NCBI RefSeq assembly: GCF_051020765.1
Contig: NC_134933.1
Coordinates: forward strand, 12,435,461 to 12,499,460
Source of the DNA: Lasioglossum baleicum
Lineage: Eukaryota > Arthropoda > Insecta > Hymenoptera > Halictidae
Direction: 5' to 3'
DNA length: 64,000 nt
Notes under the pieces: model-generated
Told to the model about the DNA's origin: nothing
The model's database searches: none
What the model saw: the letters and a program-made list of their open reading frames with translations, nothing else
Shown: positions 59,281 to 64,000 of the stretch, in pieces
How the letters are laid out: each line of letters starts with the position of its first letter
Position numbering within the stretch: the stretch's first letter is position 1
Program-made: the position numbers and the translations under genes

Positions 59281-59481
59281 TAGACAGCGGATTTTATGGA
59301 TTTACGACAAAAATGAGAAGGTGTAATTTAAAACAGTGAAAACATCAGAAGAGTTTAACAATGGTGTCATATTATTGTCAACCTATTAAATGTATTAACG
59401 AAGAAAATAAATTTCTACCTCGCTCAGTTTGTTGCAATTCAGGTAGAAAATGTGTTATTTTGCATAAAGATCCGCTGTCTA
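59281..59481. mobile_element. hAT-like MITE, 201 bp
   Basis: Ends TAGACAGCGGATTTTATGGA and GCATAAAGATCCGCTGTCTA are flanked by an exact 8-bp duplication, ATTATTAT (59273-59280 and 59482-59489). The interior is the reverse orientation of the 56070 type (GTTGCAATTCAGGTAG). Confidence 0.88.
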
Positions 59482-59489
59482 ATTATTAT

Positions 59490-60177
59490 CGATCTCCATG
59501 AGCTTCAAGGCGTAGCACAGCTGATAAAAATATGAATTTGCGTAAAGATTCTCGGTATACGAAGTAGCGAAGATAAAATTGGCAGAAGTGGAATACGTGA
59601 GTGGTGTTCGCAGTAGGGTCTAAAAACGCACCTTTAACGGGAGAGGTCCGCGACGTCCATTCCGACGATACGAATAGGGTAATGGAGCGGGAAATCGAGC
59701 GTAAGAACGGCGTTCGCAACGCGGGCTCATGAAAACTGCATAAAGTATGGTTCATCCAGCAGGAGGAGGAGCAAGAAAGCCGCGTAATAAAGCACGTCGG
59801 CCGCGCGGCGTTAAAAAAGCAATTTGTATGTCACCGGTGTAACAGCGGTAATTGTTTGTCGCACCGCGGAGAATTCTCGTCGCGTGAAAGTTCGTCCTCG
59901 CCAAGTATGAGCAATATGCAGCCGGTTCGAAGCAGCGCCGCTGCTCGTATTTCCTTCTGTCCCACGTCTTTCGCAGCTTTCCTCGTTCCTCTTTCACTTT
60001 CGGTGCACACCAACGGAATCGGTACTTATATGTCCATGGACGGGTAACACAAGCTCGATCGAAGCCGGAGAACGTTTCACCATCGACGTCGTCTCGCGAA
60101 TTTCTATCGTTCTTCCCGATTCTTTCTGCAGTTGAGTTCACTTGGTGATTCATTAATTAATTAATCAATTGTTTGAC
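59490..60177. other. Intronic DNA, no gene seen
   Basis: CpG-rich at 59640-60080. Minus frames of 89 and 133 codons abut here but resemble nothing known. A TTAATTAATTAAT run lies at about 60152. Confidence 0.5.
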
Positions 60178-60476
60178 GCTGATTTCATCTGCACAAAACT
60201 TATATCGGTTCACAAACTCATGTTTTTTCGCAGCTAAAACTGTTCATATTTCACGATGACATAACTAGAATAAAATGAGGAGTTTCTGTTCCAATTAGTG
60301 TGCCTTTGCGAACGCTTTGAACACGTTTGCTGATTTCATCTGTTCAAAATTTATATCGATTCCCAAACTCATATTTTTCACAGCAAAAAATGTTCATATT
60401 TCACGATGACATAACTAAAATAAAATGAGGAGTTTCTGTTCCAATTAGTGGCCTTTGCGAACGCTTTGAACACGTT
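60178..60476. repeat. Tandem duplication, two units of about 150 bp
   Basis: GCTGATTTCATCTG starts at 60178 and 60329. Both units continue through TTCATATTTCACGATGACAT, AAAATGAGGAGTTTCTGTTC and GCGAACGCTTTGAACACGTT. Period 151 bp, about 92% alike by eye. Confidence 0.92.
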
Positions 60477-60720
60477 AGTGTGCCCCAATGGCCCCGAAAA
60501 GGACTCATAATACGACTAAATATGCAATTAGGATTTTTCGCAATTTTTATTACAGTGTGTGCTTGAATAGAGAAGTTATATTATAATTAGAATTTTAATA
60601 ATTGTAGCCTACAGGTGATTTGGCCGACGGTGATTGTTTTTATTCGCATAAAATATTACTACACAAATGAAATCCTACTTGAATCAATATTGTCGAAGTA
60701 TGCTCATAAGTGTATATTAA

Positions 60721-60917
60721 CCCTTTGCACTGGGAGCTATTTTCACTGGGAAATTAAACATTTATTCCGACCTAGAATATTTCCAAATGATTAACAATAC
60801 CTAAATGTTTAGTAATTGATTGGATACCGACACATTTAATAATTTAAACAATATTTTGAATAATGGCACAGCAATTTTTAGTGGCGCCTCTCAGAGTCGC
60901 CATTCGAGTGCTAAGTG
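60721..60917. mobile_element. TTAA-flanked piggyBac-like MITE, 197 bp
   Basis: TTAA at 60717-60720 and 60918-60921. The left end CCCTTTGCACTGGGAGC pairs with the right end GCCATTCGAGTGCTAAGTG (reverse CACTTAGCACTCGAATGGC). Such CCCTTTGCAC ends are common in insect piggyBac-type elements. Non-coding. Confidence 0.82.
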
Positions 60918-60921
60918 TTAA

Positions 60922-63900
60922 AATTAAAATGTACAGAACGTTGCCTATGAAACAGAAAAGATTACTTTTCCACATGGACATCAATCGACGCATCCTAATG
61001 TTTATAAAAGTGAACGGTTTTTAAAATGTTTATAAGGGCTTCAAATCGGGTGTCTCGTTGAAACTGTCTTTCAGTGGTCTGGCTTATAAATGCCATAGCA
61101 TGAACAGGTGCCATTTTACAGGTACCGTAACTGTTTCTGGCTCGTTCATTTCCACGTGGGCATCGTAATTAGAGCCTCGAGGAAATCTCTAACGCGTGTT
61201 CGCTATCCCATAAGACTCCGAATAATGAAGTCAGTCATATCAGCCCATAATTCATCCGCAAGACAGAGAGGAGCCTCGTTACGGTATAACAACCACACCG
61301 CGCGTCAATCATTAGCACCACCGCAACACACATACACGCGATTCACAGCGACAAGCACAAAGATCAACCAGAGCTGAGGAACTCGTCGATATGACATACG
61401 CGCTCGCGCGTATCATTATGCGTCGATGCAAGTGCCCTGTCGCCTATTAATTCCAATCTACGAGCCGCGTGACAAATATTTATCGAGTCGCCGCCGCGCC
61501 GTTCCGCGAGCCGCGCATCGATTTTGTAATTTGCGGATTTCGAAATCAGCAGTATCCGAAGAGATCATCTAATCGAGCTGGGGAATCTGCGTCGGTTAGG
61601 ATCTGGCGCAATGATTTTCAAATAGGATTTCTGCGACAGGTAGAAATTTAACCTCTTTAACCCTTATCTAGCCAAAAATGTAGAGATTATTTAAAACCTA
61701 TTTTGTTTAACATATTTGCACAAACTTTCATTTCAAAACTATAAAACAACATGTTGAACATTGAACATGGAACGTTAACAACTTGTTGAAAGAAATACAG
61801 GATTAATCTAGGAAACATGTTGATTTACGTACCGATTTCGAAAATGTGAATGAAAGCAGGATTCATGTCTAAAAATTAATATGTCCCTGGAATAGCTCAC
61901 TTATGGTCTAGAACAGTATTTGAAGTTTCATTATTCATAAAATATTGTTATAATAACGGAGACGTACAATAGATAGACGACTCTTCACGCAATGTACCAT
62001 AGCTTCAACATCTCTTGGAAACTCTTGATATATTGGAAAATGTTACCACTTTTAAAGTAACTTTAGTTTATAAGCACACTGCAAATCCTCTGATGCATCT
62101 ATAGAAAAAATACCATTGAACGAAGTCCAGTAAAGAATAGAAGTTTGACCGAAGTTTAACCCAGATATATCATTCTTTTCTGTCTAGTAACAATGCTCCC
62201 CGAGGCAGTGAACTTTTACGTACATCTTGTAGTCATTTATTTTCATGCAGAATTTCGTACGAAGAAATAATTGGTAAAAAATTGGTATAGAAATTCCCAC
62301 GGTATATTTATAAACATATGAAAATGTGTTTCGGAGATTTTCGCTCCTTCTCTCGGAGCTATTTCATTTATTTCAGATCCACTGAAATAGTGATGAGATC
62401 CCGCAATTTCAAAAACCGTGATCTGGAACACGGATAACCGAGGTCCGAGCGTGATTCACGCGTACGAGAAAAATCCCATTCGCCGGCGATGTTCTCTAGA
62501 TCCCGTGAAAAATCCGTAATCTGAGAGACCTGTTTCCAGCTGCGATAAAATCTCAGAAATTCTGCTCGGGAATCGTGCAGCCAGGTTTGCGTCATGTGGC
62601 AGAGTATGTAAAGCGTGTATGCTCGTCAAAGCGTGACACGTGGATCGTCACGGGACCCTGGTGAACGATCTTTTTTCGCCGATCTAGTCTGAGCTCTGAG
62701 ATAAACGTAATACTCTGCTCGATCGGCAGAGATCTGTAGGAATATCGATACCGGTTGTGTCCCGATAATGTTCGACCCGTAGTTAATGAGCCGTTGCTTT
62801 CACACATCTCGCTCGACATTGTGCTCGCCTGATCGAGTAATAAAGGATAGATTAACGGCCAGCAAACACTCTATTTCTTAATTAACTTGTGCGACGTGGA
62901 TACGAGGCTTCATTCCAAGATTTTATACTGACTAATACAATCCTATTTTTTTCGAGTTACTACTCCCGTTAAAGGGGTGAAATCAGCCCTTGAAACAATT
63001 TCAATATTTTCTTTTGCGATATTAACACTAAACCTACTGTGCTTTAAGAGTAGCCGTAGTAGTAAAATAACAAGATTACATTTATTTGAACTTTGTACGA
63101 TTCATACTATAATGTCTAATAATTTTAATAATTGTGATATAAAAAATCTGGAACTGTTTTGTAAAAACAGTTGAAATGAACGGCATTATTCTGTCTACCA
63201 AAATGTGTAAACAATTTTTCAAATTCTGAATGAAAATCTCCCTCCAATTTTTGAACCCCTTTCTTGATTTTCGCGGATCACTTTGGGGATGAAATAGTGT
63301 TTCTTCTTAAAATTGAGTACATTAATTTCTAATAGCCTGACTCGCCCATTAATTAGTGGATAGCTGGAAGGTACGGTTGTCCTCTCAAAGAATTTAGCGT
63401 CATAAACCTGACTCGGGAAAACTTCGCAAAGGCGCGTAAATACCGGCGCGGCGACGCAACAATACCGGTTTGCCGATTACCAGTTGAGCGGTTCAGATCG
63501 GCCGATCAACTCGGACGACAAAGGCAATCAGGGGGATAATTTATCCGCGGCGGCGCAACCTTTTAGCGGGACACGAGGCGCTAATGCCTCATATTTGAAT
63601 ACTTAAACGGTCAAGTGGGAGTTGGGCTGCGCGCGTTATGCAAACGCCGCGCGCAGCCTTTTGATGCAGTTTCTCACCGGTGCGGCGCGACCGTTCCCTT
63701 TGATTCATGATGCAATCCGCGGTAAACACTTCGCATGTCGATGGGACTGAAACAAATGGGGCCCCGGGCTTGCGGCCGAAGGATTTTTTTCCCCCCTGTT
63801 ACGAAGTGTGATTTATCTACGGATTAAGACAATATCGAGTGTGTTTGTCAGCGGGCCAGTATTTATGTAATTGTTATGGCTCTCCGCGTAGATACATTGT

Positions 63901-64000
63901 CGGGGAAGGTGTTGATAAATGGCCAGTTAAATGGCAAATGAGCATGTTGACTGGACTCGATGGATATGATCAATTTTTTTTCGAGGATTATTGCTGTTTT
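60922..64000. other. Intronic DNA to window end, no gene seen
   Basis: 61100-61640 and 63400-63790 are CpG-rich, the rest AT-rich. An isolated TTAACACTAAACCTACTG at about 63022 looks like one end of a TTAA element. Only short frames. Confidence 0.5.

Larger units (their letters stand above)
17205..64000 (+). other. Downstream intron of the plexin gene (to window end)
   Basis: After the donor at 17205 no further plexin segment (rest of sema, PSI, IPT or GAP motifs) was recognised in nearly 47 kb. The simplest reading is one giant intron continuing beyond the window, although a short exon missed by eye is possible. Transposon relics, tandem duplications and a candidate recursive splice site at 54463 lie in it. 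Confidence 0.55.

Overview
The window looks like part of a hymenopteran (bee, ant or wasp) nuclear genome. This is inferred from an insect-style plexin exon, a patchwork of AT-rich and CpG-rich non-coding DNA, many (GA/CT)n runs, and miniature transposons with a mellifera-type mariner end (TTGGGTTGGCAAGAAAG). Species cannot be named from the sequence alone. There are no bacterial-style genes, operons, rRNAs, CRISPR arrays or convincing tRNAs.

Only one protein-coding segment of a host gene is supported: a 61-codon internal exon at 17022..17204 on the + strand, bounded by a clean 3' acceptor and 5' donor, both in phase 0. It encodes the FCGLD.NTPLGG ... VVFVGTKEGHLKK segment of the sema domain of a plexin, most like plexin A (axon-guidance receptor for semaphorins). 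I recognise no other exon of that gene, so 1..17021 and 17205..64000 are read as parts of two very long introns. A juxtaposed acceptor/donor at 54463|54464 is a good candidate recursive splice (ratchet) point in the downstream intron.

The rest is intron filled with old, mostly non-autonomous DNA transposons. (1) A family of roughly 140-300 bp elements with TAGACTGCGGATC ends and 8-bp target duplications (hAT-like) occurs about a dozen times. (2) Four TTAA-flanked piggyBac-like elements lie at 10262, 25002, 53874 and 60721. (3) TA-flanked Tc1/mariner-type elements lie at 1845, 4997, 11639, 23194 and 29821; the one at 11639 keeps the C-terminus of a Tc1 transposase. (4) There are a mariner transposase relic (about 49850..50185), a hAT transposase relic (17659..17880), and a probable pogo-type remnant with a 125-codon frame (44000..44891). 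(5) A 699-bp hAT-like element at 55665..56363 carries a nested element. Several insertions are nested and give a relative order of events.

Local tandem duplications are also frequent: 3 x 36 bp at 49, 3 x about 221 bp at 19275, and pairs at 41319, 43902, 58012, 58957 and 60178. Most long open frames lie in CpG-rich or CT-rich sequence, often overlap on both strands, and resemble no protein family I know; I do not call them genes. I did not find a clear new biological system. The most useful leads are the recursive splice site, the nested transposon histories, the hAT-like MITE family and the pogo-type remnant inserted into one half of a tandem duplication.
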